NCBI GenBank assembly: GCA_003996215.1
Contig: QJPP01000028.1
Location: 1,364,001-1,428,000 of the forward strand
Origin: Jaltomata sinuosa
Taxonomy: Eukaryota > Streptophyta > Magnoliopsida > Solanales > Solanaceae
DNA: 64,000 nucleotides
Reading direction: 5' to 3'
Shown: positions 22,255-35,700 of the stretch, in pieces
Layout: each line of letters opens with the position of its first letter
How positions within the stretch are numbered: the stretch's first letter is position 1
Notes under the pieces: generated by a model
Database searches by the model: none
The model's input: only the letters and a program-made list of their open reading frames with translations
What the model was told of the DNA's origin: nothing
Position numbers and translations under genes: made by a program

Positions 22255-25040
22255 TTACAAAATTCCCTCTGCTGCTTCTTCATCAAAATCTCTTTGTACA
22301 ATGACCGGATCTACAGTAACTGTAAAGTGAATAATGTTGAGAGATTATCAAAGTTGCATATTCACATACTTTGAAAAGATTTAAACATAGTAGACAACCA
22401 AATTTTCTTGTAAAATCATTTTACTTACCTTTTTTATCAAAGGCATAAACTTTAAGCATGTTGTTTCCCAAATATTCCTGCTCTTCTTTTATCTGCTCGG
22501 CAAAATTCACGAGGGAAGGAGAACATTGATGCAACTCAACTAGCTGTAGTGTCATACTATCCGAGAATCCTCGAGGAATCTCTTCTAAGTTATGGCAATT
22601 TCTGATAAGTACGTGCTCGAGGCATGGTAAATAATCATCATCGGCTCTCCAATACATGATCTCCAAATCCTCGAGGAGCAGGAACTTCAATTCAAGATAT
22701 CCTATCTCTGTGACTTCCCACTTTTCTCTTGACCTTTCTCCAGCAAAGAAGGCATCAACCTTCAATTGGAGCACCTCGAGTTTGGGAAACTTGCTAATGA
22801 TCGTCATGTCCTCCCATGGTAGATAAGTGCGACTAAGTGTCAATTTCTTGAGATTTGGTGGGAAAGAACCAGCGCATGGAAGCCTGAAATCGAAACCAAT
22901 CAAGTCGCAGCCCATAGCTGCAATATTTAGTGCCTCAAGCTCTTGCAGATATATCAGATTATCTAGCCATTCGGGCTCATCAGAAAAATCGTAACCACCA
23001 CCAAAAACCCCCACTTTTTTTACATTCTTAATCCCTTCAAATATTTCCTTTGTGCAACAAGAAGGACTCAACCCAGAAACACTTAGCAAATTTTCCAAAA
23101 TCGGGAGCTTAGCTGATGCGTTCCGAGGAGAATATAAGTACATGCTTGTGCAATGAAGATGCCTCAACTGAGACACTTGCCAAATCCCCACTGGTAAGCA
23201 TATCCCCCCATCCAGTTTTGGATCAGATTGAGAAACAATGAGAGTTTGTAAATTCGAAAAGTTGGAAACTGGTAGATCCTCAGGAACCTTATAAGTAGTC
23301 AATGCCAAATACCTTAAACCAACTAGGTGTAGTATTTCACAAGGGAAATTACTGAATTCCATGGCCTCCAAGTCCAACACTCTAAGAAGTTTAAAATGAC
23401 CTAGCCTTAATAAAAAATCCTGCCATAATTTATCGGCAGAAAAATGAAGAGAACGTGTTCTCTTACAAGTAAGATCATCAAAATGAATATGCTCATAAAT
23501 ACCATTTGAATGAACTGACACCCAGCGACGACCTTCAGGAGGAATCTCAGGTCCAAAGCTTCCGAGATATACAACATAGGAATACAAAAGCCTCTCGCCT
23601 TCAGCTTCTCTCAAGCATAAATCATGAAGAAGATCATGAATCCTACATGCCTTGATTTTTCCTGCCAAACTTCGCCTGCTAACAACAAGAAGATTTTTAT
23701 CAATAAGATCATGTAAAAGATTGGCAGCCACTTTTTCCAATCCCTCAAGCCCCTTTGGCGCTATGAGTCCTTCGGCAACCCATAATCTAATCAATTTCTT
23801 CACAGAAATCTCTCTAGCTTTTGGGAAAACTCCAAAATACAGAAAACAAGCTTTCAAATGAGATGGAAGATGATTATAGCTCAAAGCGAGCACTCTTGAG
23901 CAATGTTGATAATCATCAAGGTTTACTAATAAGCTCATACTTTGAGCTACTTTCATCCACTCATCGAGTGTCTTGCTAGAAAGAATACCTGCAACCACAG
24001 AAATCATTAGTGGTAATCCTTTGCAACTTTCTACAACTACCTTTGCGACATTGTCAAATTCGGTTGGACAATCCTTTTTGCCAAACGCCTTTTGGCAAAA
24101 CAAATTCCAACTTTCTTGTGGCTCCAGGAAACGCATTGGAAATGGATCCTTAGGAGAGCTAGCATATTGAGCAACATTCATGTCCCGAGTAGTCAACAAT
24201 ATTCGACTTCTATTACTGTTCTCTGGAAAACATAACCTAATGTCATCCCATGCCTCCGTGCTCCATATGTCATCCACAACAATCAAATATCTCTTACCCT
24301 TTAAACTTTTTTGCAAGCGATCTGCTAGATCTCCATCGCTTACTTTATCAAGCTCTTCTTTCACCCCAATAGCATCTTGAAGGAGACATAAAAGCATCTT
24401 TCTTAAACTGTAGTCCTTGGACACAGTAATCCATCCACGAACACTAAAGAAGCTCAGAATTGAGGGATCATAAAACATCTTTTTGGCAAAAGTTGACTTA
24501 CCTATGCCGCCCATCCCAGCAATAGAGATCACTTCCAGTTGAGATGAGTGTCCCCTAAGTTGACTCCGCAAGAGATCTTGTTCGATGTTGTACCCCACCA
24601 TATCATTCTCCAAGGTTGAAACATGCGATCGTGGTGAACTAGAACAACCAATTAGTGAACGATTTCCAGGTTTCGAATTGTTATTCTTGCTCTGCTTGAT
24701 GAGCTCTTTGCTGACAGAATCAACGTCTTCTATAGCTTGTTGCAAGATCTCAAGAAGCCTCTTGTTCGCCTCTGTTTGAACGTGTTCATCCTTCTCCATA
24801 ACCAGTTGTTGTAAATGTGATTCAACTTGGTCTTCTGCTTCATCTGCTAGATCTTTTGACTTTTTCTTGCAAATCATTTGTTGGTTCGTTATTAATATTG
24901 TCGAGAAGCTCTTGCAGAGAGCTAACCTTCTCGTAGAGTAATTTCAAATGTTCTTTGTGACCCTCCTGAAGGTCCAACCGCGATTGTGGAAACTGCTGTA
25001 TTGTTCCTATCAGAGAAGTTACAGCAGCATAAGCAGTCAT
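22255..25040 (-). pseudogene. R1/Rx-like CC-NB-LRR with a 1-nt frameshift near codon 60 (gene or recent pseudogene)
   Basis: The minus-strand start at 25040 opens the Rx-type N-domain (MTAYAAVTSLIGTIQQF). That frame stops at 24840 after 66 codons. The remainder continues in the next frame from about 24856: P-loop GMGGIGKST, kinase-2 LIVVDDIW, RNBS-B ILLTTRD, GLPL, RNBS-D CFLYFGVFPK, MHD-equivalent IHD, then LRRs. The shift fits one extra A in the four-A run at 24853-24856. Exon 1 ends at 22429 with donor GTAAGT. A second exon, 22319-22255, adds VTVDPVIVQRDFDEEAAEG and stop, keeping phase. Allowing for the one base, the length is ~891 aa. If real, the shift leaves only a short CC peptide and kills the receptor. 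If an assembly error, this is an intact NLR of the late-blight R1 type. Closest named family by recall only. Confidence 0.85.
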
Positions 25041-27895
25041 ATCTTCTTCTAACTTTGCAAAAAAACCTTCAGAGATCTATGTGAAACTTGTGAATGAAGA
25101 AATTTGCAGAATAGTTAGAACTTAAAATGATAAATAGACAATCTTGATAACTCCTCATTATACTTCTACATATATATAAAGTTCTTGGTCATTTGTTAGG
25201 ACTTTGCTAAACTGCAATTTGCAAATTAAGTATAGCAATTGTTTGCCACTTACTGATTTAGAATATGCTTAGTCAACTACACCTTCATAAAATAAAAAAT
25301 TCTTATTAAAAGTTACTTACTCCATTGACTTGATCAGTCTCTGAAAAGTTAAGGTACCTTGATAGAGCCCCAAACACTCTAGATGTGTTGGATCACCTAT
25401 AATATTTCTTTATATCAATCTCTACACTTAATTTTAAGACGGAGGTTAACTTGATTGGTTTATTTTCCCCCCTTCATTATGCAGTTTCAATAGTTTACTG
25501 AGAAGCAAAAAGAAAAGAGTTATGAGAAAGAAAAAGAAATCCATCTTTGCATTCTCTACACTTAAGGTACTTGGTTTTTTCTTGAAAAATGTTTTTTCAA
25601 TTATTTGGCTTTAATCTCTTTCTTGAATGTTTATATGTTAGCTTTTCTCTTTCCTTTTTTGTTTTTGGGTGGTGTGTCAACCCACTTGTATGCGCCTCGA
25701 CTATTCCACCAGGTACCTGTTATTTCTCACCCTCAAGCAACTCTATCCACTAAAATTTAAGATGGAAAGACATCATCTAGTGTTTTCTTTTCTCATTTAG
25801 ATTATTTTCAAGTTAAAACGTATAACGCAAACAGAAGTGAAGCCAAGATTTTTAACCTCATGGGTATAGCAACGATTTTAAGTATTAATAACTAAGTTCT
25901 AAACTTAATATTTGTACATATTTAATAAATTTGTTACTAAAAATACTGGGTTCATCCGAACCCGTACCCTAGCTTCTGGCTCCCCCCCCCCCCCAGACGC
26001 GAATAAAGAAATAAAACCAGAGACAACATTAACAAATTCAAGACTACTTCCGGTTAAAGATTTCTAAAAGCCGATTATCTTTGAGTGTCTTGTGTGGCCT
26101 AATGATGCCTATGACTGTCCTAATTTATTCTCTAAAGCACAAATATCTTCAGCAACTTCTAGCTAATAATACGAGACCATCTAGCACTATTCAGCAAGAA
26201 GTTCAATTTTTCACTCCATAACATCTATGGCATGTACACGAAAGCAAGAAGCAAAACATTTTGCTGCTCATAAACATTTTCAGGATCCGGTTCCCAGGGG
26301 TATTGGTTTTTGACTTGTTCTTTTTCAGAAAGTATAAGCCCAGGCAAAGCAAGAATCGCATAATCCCTTCTCAGGTCAATCAGGCCATTCGAACCAACAG
26401 TTCCTCAAGCATATGATTTTTGCTCTCTGTACAGGATATGGACTCTCCGATGTGCTTGCCAAACTAAAGTAGAACACAATGTGAGCCTGGAACTTTTTGC
26501 ATGTGTTCGGGGAAATGAAAATAGACATATTGAAGAACAGAACTGCATTCAGCCATGCTTTTTCCTCAAGAGCTCTCAGAAAACAACTCTAGGTACAACA
26601 GATCCTCTTTGTTTGTGTTCATTGCCCTGCATTCACATACAGAAAGGAAGAAGAGAAATCATGCACGATGTTTCCCCAGCTCCCAAAGTATTGCAAAATC
26701 TATAGTTACAATAACCTAGAGGAAAATAGATACAGGAAGGTAAAGAAAGTTCCAGCTTTTAATAAATGGAAAAAATCTCTATTCAGCCAGAGATATCACC
26801 AAGTCACCAACCACTAGGCTTTGCAGTTGCTCAAATGCTCTCTCCCTCTCTCCTGATTGAGTACACAACACTGTTTAGATACACTTCAAGAGTGGTTAGA
26901 AAATACAAAAATCAATATCTAAAAGAACAAAAATATGTCCCATTCTCAACCCGTCCTGTAAATAATAGGTATTCTCACAACAAGTTTGTGTGTAACAGTG
27001 GGTTAATTAGATACATCTATGAAGCTTTTCAAAACCAAAGACACGGGATGGAAAATACTTCAGAGTTTGCTCGATAGAGTCTTGTCAGCAATCCTTCTAG
27101 AGTCAGACTACTTTAACTTCAGAAAAACAAGGAAGAATGCACTTCATACACGAACCCCAAGTTAAAAGAGTGTACTTTCTGTTGCTGGTGGGAGATGACA
27201 GGTATCCCGTGGAATTAGTCGAGGTGCACAAGCTGGTCCGGACACCAGAGTTAGCAACAACCAAAAAAATATGTGTACTTTCTTTCCATATGAATCGCCT
27301 GAATTTTAGAGAAGCTTGAAGAAAGGTAAAGAAGAATCTTTTGCTTTACTTATCCAAAGAGTCGTCCTTGGTTTCCATGAGAGGGGTTTTAGGCTTCACG
27401 TAGTATTGTCTAAAATACTTAGCGGTTAGCATCACAGGTAACTAAGACAAATCTTTATAAAGGTAAATAACAAAGTAAGTCTTGCCTTATAATGCAAAAA
27501 GTGTCAAGAGTCCTCGGTTTCCAAGCGGAAAGTTTTAGGCTTATTGAAGTATTGTGTAAAATGTTTAGCATCAGAGGTAATTGAGATTCAAAGGCACTTT
27601 GATTTGCTCACAAAGAGAAATCTTTATCACTTCTCAGTTCTAACTAACCTAGTTCTGAACCTAAACCACCATCCAATTGCCAAAACTTCTATTTACTTAA
27701 AAATTCTAGTACAAGCTTGATAGAAGTTGAAACTCATGATACTCGGGGAAATGTTAACTACAAGCAATTATCTTTACAAAGCTTTACGAATCACTTACAT
27801 CGAAAAACATCAACAAATTGTAAATCAAACAAGCAATGATTTTACAAAGCAGAACGAATAACTCATTAGCAACTTTAAAGTGCCAATACTCACCC
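25041..27895. other. intergenic region with SINE fragments and one repeat remnant
   Basis: No gene is supportable. A SINE fragment lies near 25665-25740 (minus strand) and another near 27165-27262 (plus; contains gtggaattagtcgaggtgca). Bases 25838-25982 are a repeat remnant containing 'gggttcatccgaacccgta', a phrase common in Solanaceae elements, and end in a run of 14 C. A donor-like GTGAGT follows the stop codon of the next gene at about 27890, so some of this may be a spliced 3' UTR. Confidence 0.45.
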
Positions 27896-28564
27896 TCATC
27901 TTCGTCGCGAAAATCCTCCATCTCTTCGACTCTTCTCCATTAACAAAGCTCTTTCTCTTCCCTTCTCCTTCCTTTCCCTCTCCAACCGCTCTTGTCGCAA
28001 TTCCTCCACCGTCTTTTTCCCATTACTCTTTTTCACAGGCCTCGAATAATCATCATTATCTTCGTCACTCTTTTCACCGGAAAGATCATCATCTTTCGGT
28101 TTCTCCATATACCAAGGCAATTTCGTTCCTTTACCAACAATTCCATACCCTAACCTATACTTCTCATCCTCCGGAGTAATAACTCTAGGCGGTTGCTCTT
28201 TCTTCGCTCTCTTCTTATCCCTTCCGTCTTTCTCATCCTCATCTTTTACTTTAACTGGATCGAAGATCCGAATACCTTCGAACAAGTTGATGTGGTTAGA
28301 ATCCTTCTTTCCCGATTTCTCCTCCGGCGATTTTTTGACGTGATTTGACGGTGACGGTGCCGATGATGATGATGATGATAAGCCGCGAGCTTGACGGAGC
28401 TGTTCGAGCCGATATTCGGAATCGCGTTTGCGAGATTGTTCCTGTTTGAGCTGTTCCTCTTTAGCGGCGGCTTCTTCGTCTCGCTTGACTTTTTCGCGGT
28501 TATCGAAGTTGTAGACGTTCCATCGCTTCTGTGGGAGAATGTTCAAACCTCCATGGCCTCCCAT
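27896..28564 (-). CDS. LENG1-like nuclear protein with CIR_N domain
   Basis: A single exon encodes 222 aa. The N-terminus GGHGGLNILPQKRWNVYNFD followed by a Lys/Glu-rich helix (residues ~20-60) is the CIR_N signature of leukocyte-receptor-cluster member 1 (LENG1) proteins. A Ser-rich linker and a conserved central block (GYGIVGKGTKLPWYMEKP, ~140-157) follow. The end is highly basic (ERKEKGRERALLMEKSRRDGG), giving nuclear localisation and probable RNA/protein contacts. The length matches plant homologues. These proteins are linked to spliceosome- and co-repressor-type complexes in other eukaryotes; the plant role is not established. A TGGGCC site II motif at 28692-28697 lies upstream of the start, consistent with housekeeping expression. 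Confidence 0.85.
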   Translation of the reverse strand: MGGHGGLNILPQKRWNVYNFDNREKVKRDEEAAAKEEQLKQEQSRKRDSEYRLEQLRQARGLSSSSSSAPSPSNHVKKSPEEKSGKKDSNHINLFEGIRIFDPVKVKDEDEKDGRDKKRAKKEQPPRVITPEDEKYRLGYGIVGKGTKLPWYMEKPKDDDLSGEKSDEDNDDYSRPVKKSNGKKTVEELRQERLERERKEKGRERALLMEKSRRDGGFSRRR

Positions 28565-28740
28565 AGCTTGATTGGTTTAGATCTCTGCAACAACAGCAGA
28601 TGAGTTGGGCAAATTGATAGCCCTAATTTTCTGGAATTGAAGTTAAGGAGATCGATATCGGGTCGGTTTCTGGTTCAAGCTTATTTTATAATGGGCCGTG
28701 CCTGGCGTTCTACAGCACTGGCCCGATAAGAGGGAAAATT

Positions 28741-28792
28741 CAGAGGTGTTATTTACGGGGTGGAGGCAGAGGTGTTATTTACGGGGTGGTAG
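28741..28792. repeat. 26-bp direct repeat, two copies, upstream of LENG1-like gene
   Basis: The unit cagaggtgttatttacgggg plus six bases occurs twice head to tail with two differences at the end. It sits about 180 bp upstream of the minus-strand LENG1-like start. Confidence 0.85.
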
Positions 28793-29760
28793 CGAGTGAT
28801 TTTGAACTTTTGACCACATTTTAAGTTTAATAATTTTTTTGATTTTTAACCTTAAAAGTTTGTTAATGAGATGAGCTGGAATCAAAAATTCAAGGCAGTC
28901 CAAGTTTTGTCTTAAAAGTTAACATCTCGTTTTTCAATTCTTCACAAGTCAATACAATTGAAATATAAAAGCAAAATACTTCACTCCATGTTAGCTCGTC
29001 GGCAAAACTAAGTTGTGTGCACATTCTAACTAGAACTTATGACCGATGAGCAACAAAAATATTTTTAAAATAATTTTGTTAAGCGGAGTCATTATAATCA
29101 CACCTGATGGTGTCCTTAATCTAAATTTTATTTGAGATTTAATAAATTGAAAGAAATGCCGGCTAGATTTAGCTGTTTCTGCGGCTTGTAAAGCCTTTTA
29201 ACGAAGAAAGAGAGATTGGGAAAAGAGCACTTTATTTCAATTCAAAGAAATTATGCAGTTTACATATCAATGACATTTAATGTGGCTGATTTCCCTAATT
29301 TTGCAAGGTCAATAACATTTTTTTCCTTCCAAATTTCCAATAATATACAAACCAGTTGGCCATTGGCACCTCAGCGCACAACAAAGTTCAGAAACCATTG
29401 CCTTGCAACTGACATTGGCAAATTTTTTCTCTCTTTTCAGCTGTGCTTTGAGAATGCTTGTTCTGTTCCGGGTTCGTTTAGATCTGATTTAAAATTCTGT
29501 TTCAGGAAAGATCCGACACTGTATTATACAGATACTGCCTTGCGTCTGAATCATCTGAATTTGGTATGTTGTTAGAAAGTTAAATCATTTGTTGGACAGC
29601 GGCTGAGCAAGCATCCACCACAGACGATGATGACAAGTAGCGTAGCAGCTTCAGACCAAATCTTCAAAGAACTGAATTACACAGATTTCCATATTGCTCT
29701 GATGCATGGTACTTTGCTGCTCCCAGAAGGAAACATCATATCGCATCAAGTATCAACTTT
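28793..29760. other. intergenic stretch between LENG1-like and HIT/CCHC genes
   Basis: Nothing recognisable as a gene or transposon end. The higher part, just below 29761, must include the 3' UTR of the HIT/CCHC gene. Confidence 0.4.
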
Positions 29761-32700
29761 TCAGAAGATGAAGTCGCTCAAAGCATAGTTCTTACTAGCA
29801 GAATGTTTCTTTACGATGTAGGAACTGTCTTCTACACCCGCACTCAAGCAATTTATCATGTGCCTGTGGAGGTAGCTCTTGTAGTAGTGTGTGGAGATGG
29901 GGTATTGCAAAACATGCAAGAAATTATTAAAATTTATCACTTAGACACTTACCATTCAAAGTGATCCTCACAGCAAATAGAATTGCAGATAATTGAGAGT
30001 CCAGCTGCTTTCCTGAATTTAGCAACATAAATTAACTGGTTATTTACGAGGAATAAAATGCTTACGCCAGGCACTAAACAAGTTTCAGACAGGTCAATAG
30101 CTTAAGATTTGGATTCAAGAGAATTTTAGTTGTAACATGCTATTATCTTTTGAACTAAACCACATTGTGATGGAATATCAATTATTTTATCAAGACATTA
30201 GAATATTTTATGCCGAGTATAAGTTGTCTTTCTCAGTTGGGATGAGTCTTATGGAAGGGGCACCAATAGCAATTATCACCGTCCCAAGGACCTAACATGT
30301 TGAACTTGAGAATTTCAAATGACAACGACGTGATCTGGCGTTTTAGTGTGTAGGAGTCACTGTCCAGCATGCTAACACGATGAAGGGAGTGGGTCGGGAG
30401 TTTACAGTCGATTACTGAGTAGACCAGTCAAGTCATGCTTACACAAAATATATCAGGATCATTAGATGTAAAACCATCACATACCAAGTTGCAGAATACA
30501 TGTCGTAGAACTTGTCGAAAGCCTTATCAAAACAGTAGTGACAAGCTAAAAGATCCTTGATGTCTGTCACTCTGCACGTAGATTTGCAGCATTTTACCTA
30601 TGTTTAATAAAGATTGCATCATTAAGCATGTCGAACATACAGGTAAATATGATAAACTAATATATAAAAATATCAAGAGCAACCAAAATGGTGATAACAA
30701 TTAAAATCAGTATCATAAATAAATCAACTATATGTCAATCCAAACTAGTTGGGCTGGCAAGGAACACAACACAAGGACTTCCTAGGGACCTACCCCTAGT
30801 ACTACTCTGTCCCAAGAGTGCTTAGCTTTGGAGTTCTGATGTAGGGTATTAGCGGTAGCATGATTGCATCCCTCACATAACTAGATTACTTTTACATTGG
30901 CAATCAACCTATAGCAATCCTCCTTGGGGCATGGAACCAGGTATACCTTGCAAATCTCTATTAGGAGGAGTTAAAATCAGAACCAGTGATTCAAAATACT
31001 GACAGACAATGAAACGGGAAGCTCTGCTCAATCTTAGCTTCTATTGGCATCATGTACAGGCTTCTATCCTAAAGTTATAAACAACTGAATGTATGACCAG
31101 CATGAATAGCACCATGGGGATTTAACAAGCTTAATGACTTTTCACTCCAATGGTATGCCACATTAACTAAACTTTTTTCATATTGATGCTCCAAAAGTAA
31201 GCATAAAGAAAATAAAGCTTGTATTTATTTAATATTCCAATATTATGTTTTTGGCACAGTTGATCTTCAACAAAATTGATAAACGTCCTAATAACGATTA
31301 AATTGCAAAAATATAGTTCTATAACGAGAATTATAAGCTTACACTCTCCAAAACAGAAACATTTTACAAGTATGTACGATATGAATCATAACTTTAAGAC
31401 ATTGAAATTACAGGAACTAAGATAGGTAAAGCTTTACCAAACGCTTGAGCTTATAGGAGTAATATTGTCTGTGAGAGGGGTGTCCATTGATGTGTTCTCT
31501 CAGGTGACCTGCACTGAGATCACCATAGATAAAGATTAATCAATTCCCCTTCACTACAAATTGAATAATTCATAAGCCCCACTGGTTAAGTAGGCCAAGA
31601 ACTGTGATGTTCACAAAAGGTGCCAGAATTATAAATTCTTAGTATCCCTTAGTTTCATCACAAAATCCCAGCTCCTTATTTGAATCCTTATCAGTTATGT
31701 TCAACCATTGAAGTAGGGGACCTTCTCCATCATCCCTCAATAATAGAAAACAGATTCTCTAATTAAGAGTCATCTGCTCAAGCAACATGTATAGACCTAC
31801 TTTTGGGGTCACACAGAATGAGGAAGGGAGAAGGGGTGAGGGGATTCCAAACTAGGAGAAGGCACCAAAAATTATGACATCCTAACATGTCATCAATCCC
31901 TTCTGGTTAGAGCAATATCATGCTGTCAAAGGAGGTGACACATATCCATTCACCAAGCAATATAGTACATAAACCTGAGTTCACTTCAACTGCCGTTAAA
32001 TTACCTGTCACAAAAGGTATTACTACAATCAAGACACATGGCTAAAGTAGTAGATCTTCGGCAGGTGTTACAGTTAGCATCCAATGAGCTTTTGCCAATT
32101 TGATGGCATCTGCAAATTAGGAGAGACCAAAAATCAATATTAGTGATGGGCCTCAATCGAACCCTACATATGACTGCCTAACTTATCAAATTGGCTTATC
32201 TAATAGATTTTAGCTTTCACATTTCAAAAGGGAACAAAGCTTTCAGCTTTAGAAAGTACTACCACTACCATGCAGCTATCAATTAATCTTCGTCATCGGA
32301 AGTAAACTAAGTTTAAGTATGAAGTATGAACAAGATTCAGGGGAGAATTTTAACAGAAAAACTGATCCGACAGTAATCTGAACCAATAGGGGCAAGTATT
32401 AAATTTTGACAAAAGCATCGAATAGAAGGGTTTAGCAGGATGCCAGAGATGGAAGAGCCTGGCTACCGCAGTTTCATAAAGCACTTTAGCAGGATGCCAG
32501 AGATGGAAGAGCCTGGCTACCGCAGTTTCATAAAGCACTAGGCAAACATCAATCTAGATCTTTATTAATTTTTTCACATAATGTCTCATTCCTTTGCAAT
32601 ACAAATTGCCAAATTCAAAAAAATTGAATACATTTTTCGAAACATAAAGTGAATACGTTATTATCTATATTTTTACATATCACCACCTCTTTCCGTGTGG

Positions 32701-35700
32701 AAATGGAAATATAGAATAGTTGGAACTTAGACTGAGTGCCTAATATTTAGTTGAGGATCAGAAAGGTACAGGAAGGTAATTCTTCGAAAAGAATTGGGCA
32801 GAAGTTAATGCATGGAACTATGTATATTTATCTTGAATCATGATGAATGATAATACTAAAGCATGACAAAACTTTAAAAGTTTAGATTACATTTCTTTCA
32901 TCATTGTCATCGATCAGTCAAAGACCAAGTAGGAGAACGGACAATTCCGAAAGATCGAATGGGGATTAATCCAACATAAGGCTGTCAATTGTGTTTTAAA
33001 TTGTACCCCATTGGTGTAGAGAAAGAGCTATTATCTCCTTATATGGTTTTAGACAATCCCCACCTTGGTTGACTTAGCCAAGATCTATTTTATTAACAAG
33101 GTATTAGAGTCAAAGCCATTGCTATTCTTGATATACCTAATGTCGGGCCCCCACGTAAAGTTGTTCACATTCCAGACGTCTAGACATCGGCATGCAGGGT
33201 AATTTGTTGAGGGAATATGTTGTTGTGTCCATACATGGTCTTAGGCAATTCTCACGTCATGAGCTAGCTTTTGAGGTTGGGTTACGTCCAAGGTCCATCT
33301 TCTTAACAACAGTGAATGGAGAATACTCATATTCACACACAGTGAAAGTCAAGATACACCAAGCATATAAAGTACAAGCACACATGGTCAATGTACTCTC
33401 TCCTTTTTCCTCCTTCCTTCAGTGGGGGAGGAGGGAGGAGGCTGCTGTATTGTTGCAGGGATACAATTAAAATGAAGTATACAAGACTAAAATTAAAAAC
33501 ACAAAAACTAGAAGGAATTAAGGAACCTTTTATACAGTTGCAGAAGCTCTTTGGATATACTGGATTTACTTTGAGCCACTTCCACCTGTGTAAGGCATTA
33601 CTAAGAATCGCATAACAAAAAAATCTACTACTTTCTACAGGCTTATTTTCTGAGATTTTAAGAAAGGAAGTAGTACCTGTTCGCTGGATTCACCAGCTTG
33701 ACCAGAGGAAAAGGGTAGCATTTTTGATGCCGTGACCAAACAATCTTCAGGAAGATGACCTGGCCTCTGACATTTCCAACTACACCAGTGAAATTATACT
33801 TAGAAAAAAAATTCCCATAGCAATCAGGAGCACAAAATAAGGCACATTTGACATTTGTTGATCATAAAGGCGGTTGCCATATGCAACACATTGTGTAATA
33901 ATTTTAAGTCCAAGCAGAGCTTGATTGCTGAGAATGACCATCGACATATAACAGATAAAAGTCTTTGGTGCGCAGGACCTAATCTTGAGAGATTACTCAT
34001 CTTCAAACTGAATGTCAACAAGCTTACCACTCATAAGTACAAAAAGCAGATCTCTTTTTGGACCACCGATGCCGGTCATAATCCCAGATGTCGCCTCCAG
34101 ATTCAGGAACTTCCAATTTGCACTTTTGTCCAGAAAAAGTCTCAGCTTGGACTTTGCTACTTAAGGGCCCCTAAGACATTGTCAGAGAAACTGTTGGAGT
34201 TGAAGAAGCAGGTATCTCATACATAAATAAAAGTACGTATTGCTCAAATGTTTTTTTATTTTTCAGGGTAACAGTATTGCTCAAATTATTTACAGATTGG
34301 GTGCGTACTACATAGCCTGATTCGAGACCAACATACAACTCCAGTTTAGTTAGAAGCTCTATTGTTCAGACATGGAACCCTAAAAATGCTGAATTCTTAT
34401 CTGATTATACTCCAATGTTCTCTAACTAATTAAAAAATATAAAAAAAAAACTATGAAAACATAAAAATATGTCTAGCAAGGGAATTAGCACAAACAGGTC
34501 AGCTCTTTTTTTTTCCCTTTTGACAATTGTTGGCTCATAGAATTTCATCGTTAACTTCTGTTATTAGATTTGAAATTTTTTATTTGAAACACGTATAGTT
34601 TCTCTTTTGAATTATTTTCATTACCAATATACATAAAAAGTACTAAAAGAACATTCATCATTCTGATTTATAAGTTTATATTTTCTTTCTAGACTTCCAT
34701 AACCAGGTAAGTTGTATGAAGAGAAATAAAATCATTTTATTTAACTTCGCCTTACAATAAAGTAGCTAGAAGATCCTTAGTTCATTTGACTCATTTCCTA
34801 ACAGTTTGTTAAATAATACAGTCTAAAGTGAAATAGTGAAAGTTAAAAAAAAAATTACTGTCATAATTTTTGTCAATTAGTAAGGTCTCTCAAATATCCA
34901 AATAAAATACTCACTTCTTGAAAAATAACATAATCCACTTTGGAAAGGAATCACTTCTTCAGAAAGAAAAAAATGTATTACGGTAACATATCTAATCATA
35001 AATTTGAGAACTTTTATGAAAAATAAAAATGAGTTTTAAAATCATCGAGTCCAATGTAAAACAGACAGATTCTTATTTGCTATTATACTTTGTGCTCTTT
35101 CTACTTGAATTAATATAAAATGTAAAAGTACTTAAATATGTAGTACATCTATCTAAGAAAGAGAAATTAGACTAATTTATATCTATTTAACTTAATTAGC
35201 CAAACTAACTAACAAGAGTATCCTTTCCAGGGTATGTATATATCTTCTATTTACAGATTTTCTGTCACTTCATTGTTGAATTATTGCATTACATATTTAA
35301 CGAGCATAGAACCTGTTTTCAACTAAGTAATATTTTTTAAATTGGATTCTCAGAAATATTTACGATGTAAGAGTGGGAATCTGAGTATGTCCCATTAAAA
35401 ACCCAGGGGGGGGGGGAGGGGAAAGGGGTGAAAGAGAATATAAGCAGGTGCCAACACTAGTATCTTCGAGGAAAATTAGGTTTTTTTAAGTATAGTGAGT
35501 TGAACTAGCGCATGAAAAAGAAAATAATTCAAAAGATGCAGCATAACTGAGTGTTTCTTTTAAGTTTAAAAAGTTAAACATTTCAACTTTACGTTTGAGC
35601 ATTTCTTGGAAGTTTAATTGGTTTTATTGAGTCTTACTGTATAAACTAATATACATATAAAACATATCAGGGGAAAGAGAACTCGAATAATAATAAGAAT

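Noticed and set aside
23652..24779. Several plus-strand frames across the R1-like NLR
   Set aside because: All lie antisense to NB-ARC codons and resemble no protein family.
27880..28603. Plus-strand frames opposite the LENG1-like gene
   Set aside because: Antisense shadows; the minus strand has the clear CIR_N signature.
29863..29872. Alternative last acceptor for the HIT/CCHC gene at the upstream AG (gag|ctacctccac)
   Set aside because: It keeps frame but replaces the expected Trp-His after HFE with extra residues; the cacag|gcac site gives the better fit. Not excluded without cDNA.
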